Shown here in pieces: positions 43,197-55,343 of a DNA stretch of 64,000 bases. Under the pieces are notes generated by a model that saw only the letters and a list, made by a program, of their open reading frames with translations, had not been told where the DNA came from and ran no database searches. The position numbers were made by a program, and so were the translations under genes. Location: positions 496,001 to 560,000 of the forward strand of contig JAHLKD010000019.1 in the NCBI GenBank assembly GCA_025526935.1, written 5' to 3'. Each line of letters starts with the position of its first letter. Position 1 is the stretch's first letter. The DNA comes from Cladochytrium replicatum. Its lineage: Eukaryota; Chytridiomycota; Chytridiomycetes; Cladochytriales; Cladochytriaceae.

Positions 43197-43268
43197 AGGT
43201 CGTACCGAGATTTGAACTCGGGTCAACAGAGTCAGAATCTGTTATGCTAACCGCTACACCATACAACC
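43197..43268 (-). tRNA. tRNA-Gln (CUG anticodon)
   Basis: Minus strand. Acceptor stem GGTTGTA/TACGACC (7 pairs, one G-T), D arm with GTGTAGCGGTTAGCA, anticodon stem ACAGA/TCTGT around loop TTCTGAC (anticodon CTG), and T arm CCGAG-TTCAAAT-CTCGG. No intron. It reads CAG codons. A and B box promoter sequences lie within the D and T arms. Confidence 0.93.
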
Positions 43269-44376
43269 GTAAAGTCGCGTGTTAATGCTTTTCCCTATAA
43301 CCTTACTTTTCCCAATGATGAGGTGCCCATTGATCTTTTTGACCCTGGGCAGCTTCGCTCTGGGTCTGTTCAATCACTTGAGCAACGTCAAGTTGCTGTA
43401 GCAAAGGCTGTTCACAAAAAATTTGTTCACCTCTTGCGAATTACTCATGATCATGCAGTTTTTCACTATCTTCGTTCTAATCTGTTAAAAACTAGCATAT
43501 CAGACTGTTTGCTATATGGGTTATCCGTTGGGTTGTCTTTTTTCTCTTTGACCTGAGAGTTTTTTTGTCAATCCCTCTTCATTCTTATTTATGGACTTGA
43601 ATTTCATGTATTTATTTCCATGTTTGGCAGGTCCTGTGTGGAGTGATCTTGGCATTTTAGTGGGGAATGTGGTGTGGCTTGGTCCTTTGAGTTGATGTGA
43701 CCATTGTCTTTGACCACAGGTATGCCCACACGCACTGTTCACTTGAATATAGGAGTTGATGTGACCAATGTCTTTGACCACAGCATTCCCTGGTTGCCTG
43801 ACCAGCTTGGGTGTAGTGTACAGCCTGTCGGAGTATTAGGCATATACACAACTGGGAGAACAGGTACTGGGCCAAGAGACGGAACCTGGAGCTGTTGTGC
43901 TAGCTACAGTACAGCTAAACACAGCCCTACCGCTGCCAGGAGAAGCCCTTGGTTTTTAACATAATCTTCCCGCTGCGGACTTTGAAGCTACTGTTTCTTA
44001 AGCCCGTTCTTCACATTCTGAACCTACATCTCGTAATTAATGTGGATTTTTCGTGCTGGAACCTTCAACGGTAGAGGTTTGCCTTTGGATTTTTCAGATT
44101 TACTTGCTTGGCTTGTTACTCATCAGCTTGATTTTTTAGTTTTAACAGAAACTCATCAGTTAACTTTTTTTTCAATATTTCCTACTCACTGTTTTTTGGC
44201 ACCTTTGCAGTATCTGGTTTGAGTTTACTTTCTCTGTTTTTCTTTGTTGCTTTCTCCTGATGCTGCGCGCGCTTCCCTATGTGCCGGTCCATGACCATCT
44301 TGTAAGGCAGGTCCAGTTTATTATGCTGCATTGTATGTGCAAAATCAATAAATGATATTGTTCAAAAAAAACATGA
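43269..44376 (+). mobile_element. Decayed non-LTR (LINE-like) retroelement next to the tRNA gene
   Basis: The 3' end is suggested by AATAAATGA followed by a short A run (about 44346-44371), typical of a polyadenylated insertion. Upstream, FNGRGLPLDFSDLLAWLVTH and QLDFLVLTETHQ (44070-44160) resemble the start of a LINE endonuclease domain ('N.RGL...l...dil.LTETh'). A 28-bp near-direct repeat (gttgatgtgaccattgtctttgaccaca) occurs at about 43692 and 43756. An ORF1-like frame at 43323-43556 is uncertain. It begins close to the 5' end of tRNA-Gln. No reverse transcriptase remains. Confidence 0.45.
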
Positions 44377-45011
44377 GACCATATTGCTCTACATTTCATG
44401 CTGTGTTAGGGTTAGTTAGCTGTCAGCGACAGGTGCCAAAGTAAGGGGGCGACATGTTTTCCGGTGATCTCGTCGCGGGCGTGGTTGAGGACGTAGAGCC
44501 TGAGTTTGGCGAGGTTGCACCACTTGCCAAAGAATTGCTGGTCTTTGCCGACGGCATGGGGGAGACTCAGCTCTTTGGATGCTGCTGGTGTCGATGGGAT
44601 ACGTAGTCCTGAATATGACGACCGAGTGGAACACATGCACAGCACGATGGCTTACACACCCTGAAGTAATAGGATCCGTGTCCAGATCCTACGTCAGCTC
44701 CGGACTGCTTTATGGGTGAACCAAGCGGTGATGAGGTGGTTCGACCCGGTTGTAATAATGTATTAACAATGTTGTATTGAGAGTTCACATCTGCTACGTA
44801 AGTACCAGCGGAGTCGACTGATAAAAACCAGCACTACTTGACAAACAGTGGTGTGATATATTCCAATATTGCTGTCCGTTCCATTCCCACGGGATGGTGG
44901 TGTGGTTTGTGTGGTGCGGTTTGTGACATTATTTCCTGATTTGGCTAATTAAACTACCCTCCCCGTTGTTAAAACCACCGTCGCATCTCCGCCGTCTCTA
45001 GCTGCTACCAG
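44377..45011. other. Intergenic, upstream region of acetyl-CoA acetyltransferase
   Basis: No gene supported. The GT-rich element at 44894-44922 resembles 22789-22816. Confidence 0.35.
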
Positions 45012-46508
<1,497 letters not shown>

Positions 46509-47319
46509 TCAGAGGTGAAGAGAAGCTTAAACATCATTTTATTACAGTAATTTGAATATTGAAGGTATAACATTATCCAAAGGTCAGAATCATAATGAAG
46601 GTCCGTCCGATCGTGAAGTAGCACCACCCACCGATAGATGAAAGGTTTGCAACTTATTGTTGAAAGGGAATGAGGGTTGCACGCCGGACATTGAGCAAAA
46701 TTGACGAGAAACTCTATTACTCCGGAAGCAGTGAAGCATTATGTTCTGGTGAGAGGATCGAGATGCTGCCCAACACCACACAATGCACTAATTATCCGCC
46801 GCAAGGCGATCTGGCACCGGGTGAATGCCGCCGGGCCGCGCACCTTGTGACCAGTCAGTGCCCCAACGAACAAATGTGGCATTTGCTGAACAAACCAAAG
46901 CGGACACACCGATCCGCGATGATCACGGCCATGCATGAAATGAATTCTAACTAGATGACGTGCCATTACGGCCAACGGTGCTGGGTGTAGTTGCACATGA
47001 TCTGATCGGTGTCTGGTCTCGAAGAGTCTGTGCCCCAGCAGCGTTAAATTGCCATTGTTGCCCATCATTACCCCTTGATTCAGAACAACTCCGAAACACC
47101 AGTCATGGGTTGTGGTTGTGTCACTGTTGGGTCGTGTGAGTGATCGAATATTTATATAATCACATTTGTGGGATTCCCTACATCACAGATTCGCATCACG
47201 TCGGATCACCGCCCAGCGCAAGCATTCGGATCCCACTTCCCCAAGACTTAAATACCACTCCTTCCCCCCTGTCTTCGATCACAGTTCCACATTAAACTGC
47301 TTCAACTTCCTTCTCAATT
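46509..47319. other. Intergenic, upstream region of aldehyde dehydrogenase
   Basis: About 810 bp with no recognisable gene; short open frames lack motifs. TATATAA-like sequence near 47150 and pyrimidine-rich sequence before the ATG. Confidence 0.4.
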
Positions 47320-49219
47320 ATGCCCCCAGTTGGTCAAGAATCCACCCACGCGTCCCCCAAGGACCTGATCGCCCATGTTCAATTCAAGGGCATCGATTTC
47401 AGCCTCCAAACAGGTCTGTTCATCAACGGCCAGTTCTGCAAGTCCGTATCTGGAAAGACTTTCGTGACTGTGAACCCTTCCACCGGCGAGGAGATCTGCC
47501 ACGTCCAGGAGGCCGACAAGGCCGATGTGTATGTTTGTTGTTGGATTTCGTATGAACGACCTTCTAAATCCCTCTCTCTCGACAGTGACAAGGCGGTGAG
47601 GGCCGCGCATGCCGCCAGCAAGTCCTGGGCCAAAGTGGCCCCGCACGAACGCGGAATCATGCTCGGCCGTCTCGCCGATCTGGTGGAGAAGAACAAGGAG
47701 CTCCTTGCGAGGATCGAGTCGCTGGACAATGGAAAGCACTTTACCGAGGCGATGGCGGCAGACATGCCGCTGGTGATCAAGACCATGCGGTATTACGCCG
47801 GTTGGGCGGACAAGGTTTACGGACAGGTGATCGACCTCGACGATGATACCCATGGTATGAGATACAATGGAGTGGATGAGGGTGGGAAAACTTAAGTGAG
47901 CCGGTTGTTCTGTAGTTTACACAAAGCACGAGCCGTTCGGAGTCGTCGGCCAGATCATCCCCTGGAATTTCCCTCGTAAGCCTGTTTGAACAATTCAACA
48001 CTTGCAACACGTTGCTGATTTTTTTTTGTGCGCTAACTGCTAGTGCTCATGCTTGCGTGGAAGTTCGGACCTGCGCTGGCGACTGGTAACTGCATCGTAA
48101 TGAAGACTTCGGAGAAGACCCCTCTGTCTGCACTGAAGATCGCCGAGCTCGTTGTCGAGGCCGGGTTCCCTCCGGGCGTCGTCAACATCTTGTCAGGCTA
48201 CGGACCGACCGCCGGCGACGCCATCGCTCGTCACCCCGACATCACGAAGGTCGCGTTCACGGGATCCACACCTGTTGGCCGCAAAGTGTTTATGGCTGCG
48301 GCGGAATCAAACTTGAAGAAGGTGTCGCTCGAACTCGGCGGCAAGTCTCCCAACATCGTGTTCGACGACGCTGACATCGACAAGGCCGTTGAAGCGACCA
48401 TTGTAAATTGGAAACACAGTCACTGTCTTGCTTGGGCTACGTTCTGATTCGAAACTTTTTTGAATAGGTCGGCTTCACCCTTAACCACGGCCAGTGCTGC
48501 TGCGCCGGTACCCGTCTGGTATGTCGGGAGAGATGCGGTTCCCATTTTAAGAATCCCCGTAACCCTCATCTCGTTATCTCTCCAGTTCATTCAGGAAGGT
48601 GTGTACGACCAATTCATCTCCAAGCTCAAAGTCGCCATGCGGCGCGTTAAGCTCGGCGACCAGTTCACCGACGGCGTCAACCACGGCCCGTTGGTCGACG
48701 AGCTCCAGTTCAAACGCGTGCTGTCCTACCTCGAAGACGGGAAAAAGGCCGGCGCGAAAGTCGAGCTCGGCGGAGGCCGGTTCGGCAACAAAGGCTACTT
48801 TGTCGAGCCGACGATCTTCTCCGAGGTCACGGACGACATGCGCATCGTCCGCGAGGAGATCTTTGGACCCGTCGTGTGCGCGATGCGGTTCAAGACCATG
48901 GAGGAGGTCGTTGAGCGCGCGAACGACTCGAACTACGGACTTGCGGCCGCGATCCACACGAGGAACTTGCATGTCGCGCATCGGATGGCTAATGAGGTCA
49001 AGGCGGGGACGGTGTGGATCAACACGTACAACAGGCTGGACCCCCAGGTGCCCTTTGGAGGATTCAAGGAGTCGGGTGTTGGCCGCGAGAACGGAGAGTA
49101 CGCGCTTATGGAGTATACTCAGGTATGAGATTGAACAGTTTCATTTTTGTGGGTAAATTGTCGAAAGTAACCATCGGTTGTTTGTCCTCCAGGTCAAGGC
49201 TGTAATTATGAGTTTTTGA
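47320..49219 (+). CDS. NAD(P)-dependent aldehyde dehydrogenase
   Basis: CDS is join(47320..47528,47586..47854,47916..47975,48044..48402,48468..48518,48586..49122,49193..49219), 503 residues. Oxidises aldehydes to acids. Cofactor and catalytic motifs: [28 protein letters not shown], the general base Glu about 275 in [10 protein letters not shown], the nucleophile in [11 protein letters not shown] (Cys about 310), EEIFGPV and [15 protein letters not shown]. The length and GQCCCAGTR form fit the fungal ALD family. Seven exons; the smallest is 27 nt and encodes VKAVIMSF. No clear mitochondrial presequence, so cytosolic is likely. Confidence 0.95.
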
Positions 49220-49631
49220 GCGAGGTGCTCATCCGTACCGAGGCCAACCAATAACCAATGTACAGAAATGAAACATATTTTTTTGTTGCTGTTGTGCGAT
49301 TTTTGTAAATACCGCTTACTTTTATGTGGCAACTACACATCACGAAATATAACAGTGACATCATGTCTCGTTTAATATTAAAGATTCGTACGATTGGTTC
49401 TGACCATGTGAGAGTTCGAATCGATGCTCACGATATTATGTGAATCCTCACCCCATAATGTAACCAGTTCTCAAACGCACGCTATGATTAGAAATCGTGT
49501 TCCTTTCTTTCGAGTTTTGGAGTTACTAATTTTAGTGCGACCATTCAGGATTTGAAATCAAATTCAAAAATGTGACTAACTTTAAGCTTTTTAACGCATC
49601 CCTGCACCACCCCCACCCCCATACCCTCAAT
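49220..49631. other. Intergenic, no gene seen
   Basis: AT-rich, with a CCACCCCCACCCCC run near 49606-49620. A GTTCGAATC motif at about 49412 resembles a tRNA B box, but no tRNA folds around it. Confidence 0.4.
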
Positions 49632-49999
49632 ATGTGGTAATATCATCAGAAAGCGAAAATCGGGATTCCTCCACTAACCAACGCTTTTCTCATCCATCTA
49701 GCTACAAAGTCACTTGCACGATCTGTAACAAACCCACCTGGGCTGGGTATGTCGCAAACGACCCGTTTTCTTTGGGTCGCAAAAACTGATCTGATTGTTT
49801 ACAATGCCCACAAAGATGCGGAAACCACATCGAAAGTGCGTTGCGCGACGTTCCGAAGGACCAGCGATGCACCTGCAAGAAGGCCGACGCGCAGTATGTG
49901 TCTTGCTGTAGGCATGATTTGGAACATTTGCTGACTTGGGCCCACACCATAAGGAAACCCGATGTCACCAAGGCAGGAGAGGCGGCCAAGAAACCCTGA
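49632..49999 (+). CDS. 57-residue Cys-rich protein (CxxC...CGxHI family)
   Basis: CDS is join(49632..49636,49702..49746,49816..49893,49954..49999), 57 residues, too short and split to be visible as one frame. Reading: MCYKVTCTICNKPTWAG|CGNHIESALRDVPKDQRCTC, then KKADAQ|KPDVTKAGEAAKKP. All joins keep frame with GT-AG sites. A CxxC pair, a CG-x-H and a final CTC give a possible zinc knuckle. Small fungal proteins with the same pattern (CxxC...TWAGCGxHIExAL..VP.xxRCxC) are familiar to me as uncharacterised. The 5-nt first exon (ATGTG) is inferred from splice sites and is the weakest part. Confidence 0.65.
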
Positions 50000-50486
50000 T
50001 CTGCGACAGCCATCGTACGTAAATTCACGAGGCTGCCGACATTGTTTGATTTCATGTCTTGCCCGCACGCAAAAAAGTCAATACATTAATCTCTGATGAA
50101 ATAGTCAAAGTGTGTCAGAGATGGATGGTTTTCGCGGTTAACCCATTTTGTGGCTCCCTTACGGCTAATGCGACGTGCACGACCATATGCAGCGATAAAC
50201 ACAAACTCGATCGACTTGTAGCCATCACATTGATCGATGTTTCAAGAAAGAACAGCGATGTGCTGTGTGCGCCGGGGGGACGAAACAACCGTCCCTGACA
50301 TCTACTCGACGATCTCGTTTCCTGTCCGTTGGTTCAGGATGGAACTACAGATCGGCACAATAAATTACGGTTGCACCGCCATCATAGGTGCCATTCCTTT
50401 TTGTCGATCAGATCTTGTTCCAAAATTAGTGTCGCCCGTGTTCCATAATTTAAAGGCATACGCTCCGCCTGCTTCTTGTCTAGTCC
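50000..50486. other. Intergenic, upstream region of carbonic anhydrase
   Basis: No supported gene. Confidence 0.4.
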
Positions 50487-51573
50487 ATGATCAGGAACGT
50501 TTCATTCTCGGTGTACCTTGCTGTTGTGGCGATCTATCTTCTCGCTCTCGCTCGAGCGGATGACGAAAGCTATCTTGCCAGGATGATCCGGACTGTCCAC
50601 TATGGCAAAAGCGACGAAAACCCATTTTCTTATAATGGTGGGTACAAGGTGAAAACCGCTAGGGGAACGTCAATGAAACAGGAACTTAAGACTTGTTTTG
50701 GAACAGGTGCAACTGGCCCAGACGAGTGGCCCGGTCTATGTCGCACAGGCAAGCAGCAGAGTCCGATCAACATTGTGGGGGACTCGATCTTGTCGGGAAC
50801 TCAGCCCCTGGTCTTCCGGTGGTCCGAGCTTGTGTATAACGTAACCTACACAAACACTGGTATTTTATTTTTGTCGGTAGAGCTTTCACTGCACGAAACA
50901 TCTCACAACCTCGTTGTACATTTGGTAGGAACAACGTTGAGAGCAACACTCCCGCCAAACGATCCCTCGCATGTGATCAAGAACGGGGTCAGATACTATC
51001 TGATCCAGTTCCACCTTCACAACCCCTCGGAGCACCGGTTTGATGGGTTCAATGCCGCACTCGAGATGCACTTCGTCCATGCGTCGCCGGAGGGGGAGCT
51101 TCTTGTCGTCGCACTCCTGCTCGATCCGAAAGCCCAAACACGACAGTCACCGCGGTTCTACACTGAATTCATCGATCTGATTGCAGACGAAGATACCACA
51201 CCTAGAAACCCGGAGGAGTCCGTCGTGCTGGGGAGTCTTGAGCGCGCAAACCCGGCCCCGATTGAACTCGGGGCAGTGCGGAAAGTGTTTGGACCCCTCG
51301 AGAACAAGTTTTTCGCATACTTGGGCTCATTTACGACTCCGCCGTGCACTGAAGGGGTTAGATGGCTTGTGTACAGGTTCATGGTCCACATTCCGGTCAG
51401 GAACCTGTTTGCAGTTCAACATGTAAGCTTGACCTTGGTAGTCTCCCTGTTTCCCCTTTCTCATCTTCCTAAAGGTCCTGCCACATACTGCGCGCGTCAC
51501 CCAACCGTGGAACGGACGACTCGAGCGACAGGAGCAAACCTTCGAAGGGGAGATGCCAAGCCAACGTCGATGA
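50487..51573 (+). CDS. Secreted alpha-carbonic anhydrase
   Basis: CDS is join(50487..51422,51475..51573), 344 residues. Signal peptide MIRNVSFSVYLAVVAIYLLALARA. Interconverts CO2 and bicarbonate. Zinc ligands: His176 and His178 in IQFHLHNPSEHRF, and His195 in LEMHFVHAS. Other family marks: QQSPINIVGDS, GSFTTPPCTEGVRWLVYR and, in exon 2, RVTQPWNGR. Alpha-type enzymes are uncommon in fungi compared with beta types. Relative to the usual NTGH-N strand there are about 14 extra residues (126-139), probably an inserted loop. Extracellular or periplasmic location is expected. Confidence 0.92.
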
Positions 51574-51714
51574 AAAGAGATGTTGACACTCGACGATACC
51601 ATAATAGCTTCATAGTACCAAACTTAATACACAAAAAGCTTTCGCTCAATTCTATCAGGCAGAATAGTCAATCCGTTTTTACGTCTCATACCACCCAATG
51701 TGCTTACTTTAGCT

Positions 51715-51890
51715 TCAAAGTCAAGTCACTTGCGCGCGATCTGTGACAAATCCACCTGGGCTGGGTACGCGCACACAGCTCTGTGATTCTAAAAACTCTC
51801 TCTAAACGTGCAGATCAACATTTAAGATATGGTACAACAAATTGAAAGCGTGTTACAAGGCGTTGCGAAGTATCAGCTCCGCACTTTCTT
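51715..51890 (+). pseudogene. Degenerate copy of the 57-residue Cys-rich gene
   Basis: Sequence from agcttcaaagtca (51712) parallels exon 2 of the gene at 49632 (agctacaaagtca...), including GATCTGTGACAAATCCACCTGGGCTGGGTA, but with small insertions that shift frame. Further on, attgaaagcgtgttacaaggcgttgcgaag (51840-51869) parallels exon 3 (atcgaaagtgcgttgcgcgacgttccgaag). The copy flanks the carbonic anhydrase gene on the other side, suggesting a local duplication now dead. Confidence 0.65.
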
Positions 51891-52062
51891 AACTGAACGA
51901 AACAGCATCCTGCGTATGTATTTTTACTTCGCTATGTAAGCGAAATCAAATCGCTCATATGTTTTCGCTGTTCGTTTCAAAGGAGATCATGGCAAATCAA
52001 GACAAGTGTGACGGATACTAAGAAAACTGTGAACTTTGGCAGCCTCAGAATGATTATCCGAG

Positions 52063-52240
52063 TCATCCTCTACAAATGAACAGTTGGTGGAGGAAATACA
52101 CCGAGAGAACGACAAGTTCGATCAGGATTCGAAAGATGGTGGAGTAAGTGTGCTGTTCGTCGCATGTGTGATCGTTCTTTCCAATTCCATGCAGATAATA
52201 CATTAGGGCGACGACAATGGTGCGGAAGTCTAGGTTCAAG
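52063..52240 (-). pseudogene. 7TM family fossil fragment
   Basis: Minus-strand frame LHGIGKNDHTCDEQHTYSTI then FRILIELVVLSVYFLHQLFI matches the segment QHGMAREDRTCDYQHTYYTL...FRILIEIVILTVFFLHH of the gene at 52689-53666 (extracellular loop and helix 5). Nothing of the other helices is recognisable. Confidence 0.65.
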
Positions 52241-52688
52241 TTAGTCCGAGTCAGGAAACCCCAACTGCCCACAGTCTTAATTTCGGGGCATTGACCAAAA
52301 GCACGAACGTGACCAGCCTAAAGAAACCTAGACAAAATCCATCACTTCCACAGATAGTTGATGAGCTTTTCTTGGGAACGTGCCTTTGTTTGTATCTTGA
52401 GAGCTTATAATGTTCACTTGGCTACCATCGCATCCATGGGATGAACGTTATGATATTTCATCGCTGATGGCAGGCATCCAGCTGCTTCGACATGGTGGAG
52501 ATCCGGAACCTTGCACGACAATAACTGACTCGGATTCAACTGTTGGCAGTTTCAGTGGGAAATTAAATTTGTGGATTCAAAGAGCACAGGGCAGAAATTG
52601 CAGAACATATTGCATTTCAGGGATTTTGAACCGAATGTCGGGTACATTTCCCATGGTAATTGAAGACAACTACAATTCATCCTTTCCT
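52241..52688. other. Intergenic, no gene seen
   Basis: Between the 7TM fossil and the first intact 7TM gene. No recognisable frame. Confidence 0.35.
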
Positions 52689-53666
52689 CTAGCGGATACG
52701 TGCTGGAGGGATACCAAAATTTGACCCCAGGCTCACCAAATAGATATTCTCCTCCGTCCCCGTATTCTTATCGATATCAATATGAGTCCGTGAAGTTCGT
52801 GCACCTTTTTCCGAGGCATACAAGGATAACCTTCTCCCGCTCTCCGAGTTACGTCCTCCAGCGTTTGAGCTGTGGAGTTTTGCCTCAGTTGTACCCTTAC
52901 TCGTGGAGGTACTTCGCATTCGGATCATCCACCGTGGAAGCCCAACGCAACATAAGATCACGGTGAAATGAAAGTTGGAAATAATGACCCGGAGCAGGGT
53001 GTTTCCTGGCATCATGTTGACGACCGAGAACGCAAAGATCCACAATGCACAAATGACCAGCAGCACAGCGAGCACACGCATAACAAACTGCACACGGTTG
53101 TCGCCACCGGCCGAGGCGTCCCGCTTCAACATTTCTCGGATGCGGTGGTGGTGAAGGAAAAAGACCGTAAGGATCACGATTTCGATGAGGATTCGGAAGG
53201 CGGCGGTGCCGAGGGTGTAGTAGGTGTGCTGATAGTCGCACGTGCGATCTTCCCTTGCCATCCCGTGCTGGAAGTAGGCTCCCAAACAGATCGAGGCGAC
53301 GGCGACGAGAATAGTGCAAACATCCAAGTAGAGCTTGTTGTATCCCAGAGTGACCATGAACCGGAGGATCTGCACGTACGTGTAGCAGCTCGACTGGATC
53401 TCGATTAGGACCATGATAAAGCCATGGAAGATGGTGCAACTAAAGTCGTCAAACACGGGGATCAGGCGTCCTCCCCAGAAAACGATAGAGGCTAGAGAGA
53501 TTGCGCAGACAATGATCTCAACCTTGAGCACCAAATTCATTGAACGTTTCCCATCTTTCAGCGCGTAGTATGCACCCCGATAGAAAAAGATGAACAACCC
53601 AGCTTGGAGGAAAAGGTTGAACAGAGCATATACGAGATAAAAGGTATATTCTGCTGATTCGGTCAT
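52689..53666 (-). CDS. Seven-helix membrane protein, family copy 1
   Basis: Single exon, 325 residues from MTESAEY; this start is conserved in all three long copies, so the open frame upstream is not used. Seven hydrophobic helices: FYLVYALFNLFLQAGLFIFF, LKVEIIVCAISLASIVFWGG, IFHGFIMVLIEIQSSCYTYV, LDVCTILVAVASICLGAYF, FRILIEIVILTVFFLHH, VMRVLAVLLVICALWIFAF and ISNFHFTVILCCVGLPRWM, then a polar Ser/Thr-rich tail of about 70 residues. A DRTCDYQHTYYT loop lies between helices 4 and 5. Topology is receptor-like, but I recognise no GPCR signature (no DRY or NPxxY). Function unknown. Confidence 0.8.
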   Translation of the reverse strand: MTESAEYTFYLVYALFNLFLQAGLFIFFYRGAYYALKDGKRSMNLVLKVEIIVCAISLASIVFWGGRLIPVFDDFSCTIFHGFIMVLIEIQSSCYTYVQILRFMVTLGYNKLYLDVCTILVAVASICLGAYFQHGMAREDRTCDYQHTYYTLGTAAFRILIEIVILTVFFLHHHRIREMLKRDASAGGDNRVQFVMRVLAVLLVICALWIFAFSVVNMMPGNTLLRVIISNFHFTVILCCVGLPRWMIRMRSTSTSKGTTEAKLHSSNAGGRNSESGRRLSLYASEKGARTSRTHIDIDKNTGTEENIYLVSLGSNFGIPPARIR

Positions 53667-54004
53667 CGTCTGAATATTTGCATTAGCTTGTAGATACTGA
53701 GATGGCAGTACCCTCGGAGGATTTGGTGGTCGAGTGGATAATTCTTGTGTAAATGGAACACGATGATCATAATCGGAAAATAAACTATGATGGCCAATCA
53801 GCTGCACATCCATTTGAATGCATATACATTTACCTCGGAGGATGTCTCATTCGATATAAGTTTATTGAAAATGGAGAGAATGTCATGACTAACCAAAGCA
53901 TGTTGTGCGCAACATTTCTTAACACAAACTTTTCAAGATGACTCCAGTAACTGATTAGACTCGATTTTTCATTCATCTCATAATAGCTTCCTCTTTAAAT
54001 GCCT

Positions 54005-54967
54005 CTAACGAGTTTGTGATGGAGGAAGGCGGATATGATACCCCACGCTCACCTCTCCAATGTTTTCCTCCAACCCAGCGTGCTTGTCAATTGTATCAGT
54101 CTGCGTTCTTGCACCCTTTTCAAATGGCGAAACACTTATCCCAGTCTCCGAAAAGTGGCCTCCGGCCGAGCTGTTTAGTTTGGCTTCCGTTGTACCGCGA
54201 CTCGTCGATGTGCTTCGCATTCGGATCATCCACCTTGGAAGTCCGATACAAAATAAGATCACTGTGAAATGAAAGTTGGATATTACGACGCGAAGGAAGG
54301 TGTTTCCCGGTATCATGTTGACAGCTGAAAAAGTGAAGATCCACAATGCGCAGATGACCAGCAGCACAGCGAGCACACGCATGACAAACTGCACACGGTT
54401 GTCGCCACCGGCCGAGGCGTCCCGCTTCAACATTTCTCGGATGCGTTGGTGGTGAAGGAAAAAGACCGTAAGGATCACGATTTCGATGAGGATTCGGAAG
54501 GCGGCGGTGCCGAGGGTGTAGTAGGTGTGCTGATAGTCGCACGTGTGGTCGTCCCTTGCCATCCCGTGCTGGAAATAGGCTCCCAAACAGATCGAGACGA
54601 TAGCAACGAAAATGGTGCAGATATCCAAGTAGAGCTTGTTGTATCCCAAAGTGACCATGAACCGGAGGATCTGCACGTACGTGTAGCAACTTGACTGGAT
54701 CTCGATTAGAACCATGATGAAGCCATGGAAGATGGTGCAACTAAGATCATCAAACACGGGGATCAGGCGTCCTCCCCAGAAAACGATAGAGGCAAGGGAG
54801 ATCACGCAAACGATGAGCTCTACTTTGAGCACCAAATTCATTGAACGTTTTCCACCTTTCAGCGCGTTGTAAGCACTGCGGTAAAAGAAGAACAACAGCC
54901 CAACTTGGAGGGAAAAGTTGAAAAGCGCATAGACCAGATAAAAAATGTACAATTCAGAGTCGGTCAT
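54005..54967 (-). CDS. Seven-helix membrane protein, family copy 2
   Basis: Single exon, 320 residues from MTDSELYIF. Near copy of the gene at 52689-53666: helices 3 to 6 and the CDYQHTYYT loop are almost identical at both DNA and protein level, while the C-terminal tails differ. Same strand, 338 bp apart, so a tandem duplication. Helices 1 and 2 (FYLVYALFNFSLQVGLLFFF, VELIVCVISLASIVFWGG) show more change. Confidence 0.8.
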   Translation of the reverse strand: MTDSELYIFYLVYALFNFSLQVGLLFFFYRSAYNALKGGKRSMNLVLKVELIVCVISLASIVFWGGRLIPVFDDLSCTIFHGFIMVLIEIQSSCYTYVQILRFMVTLGYNKLYLDICTIFVAIVSICLGAYFQHGMARDDHTCDYQHTYYTLGTAAFRILIEIVILTVFFLHHQRIREMLKRDASAGGDNRVQFVMRVLAVLLVICALWIFTFSAVNMIPGNTFLRVVISNFHFTVILFCIGLPRWMIRMRSTSTSRGTTEAKLNSSAGGHFSETGISVSPFEKGARTQTDTIDKHAGLEENIGEVSVGYHIRLPPSQTR

Positions 54968-55343
54968 TCTGCGATCTGTTGCCAGAAATTTCTTCTAAGT
55001 ATGTGGATGCTGAGTCGAATAGGGCGGAGCTTTGGTTGGGGAAGCATTTGTGAATATCCATTAAATTTGTTTAAAGATGGAACAACATGATCCATCACTC
55101 ACTAGTACTGAGCGCTCAGAGTTGCCCTACGATAGCCAATCAGCAACAATGACCCGAGTAGGTGGATAGAGATCGGATCGGGAGAGATTTAGAAGTGAAT
55201 GAACTCAGACCCAATGAACTCACGAACTATAACTCGATGAGCATGGGCAGAGGCAGAGTTGTAAAAGATGCTGCGGGGGTGTATCTTATTTACCTTGGTG
55301 ATTTTCAAACATAAACGTTTTCTATCATATATGACTGCTTTCT
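54968..55343. other. Intergenic, no gene seen
   Basis: Upstream of 7TM copy 2 and downstream of the WWK gene. A minus-strand open frame at 55189-55503 overlaps the WWK gene's end and is a shadow. Confidence 0.4.

Noticed and set aside
43690-43785. Two ~28-bp direct repeats resembling a CRISPR-like unit
   Set aside because: Only two imperfect copies, in eukaryotic DNA and inside a decayed retroelement.
48599-49156. Plus-strand frame of 185 codons inside aldehyde dehydrogenase
   Set aside because: Ser/Arg-rich out-of-frame shadow of a strongly conserved ALDH exon.
49385-49450. Possible second tRNA (GTTCGAATC box)
   Set aside because: No acceptor, D or anticodon stems pair around it.
53667-53813. 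N-terminal extension of 7TM copy 1 (open frame upstream of MTESAEY)
   Set aside because: The MT(E/D)S start is conserved in all three long copies and the upstream part is not.
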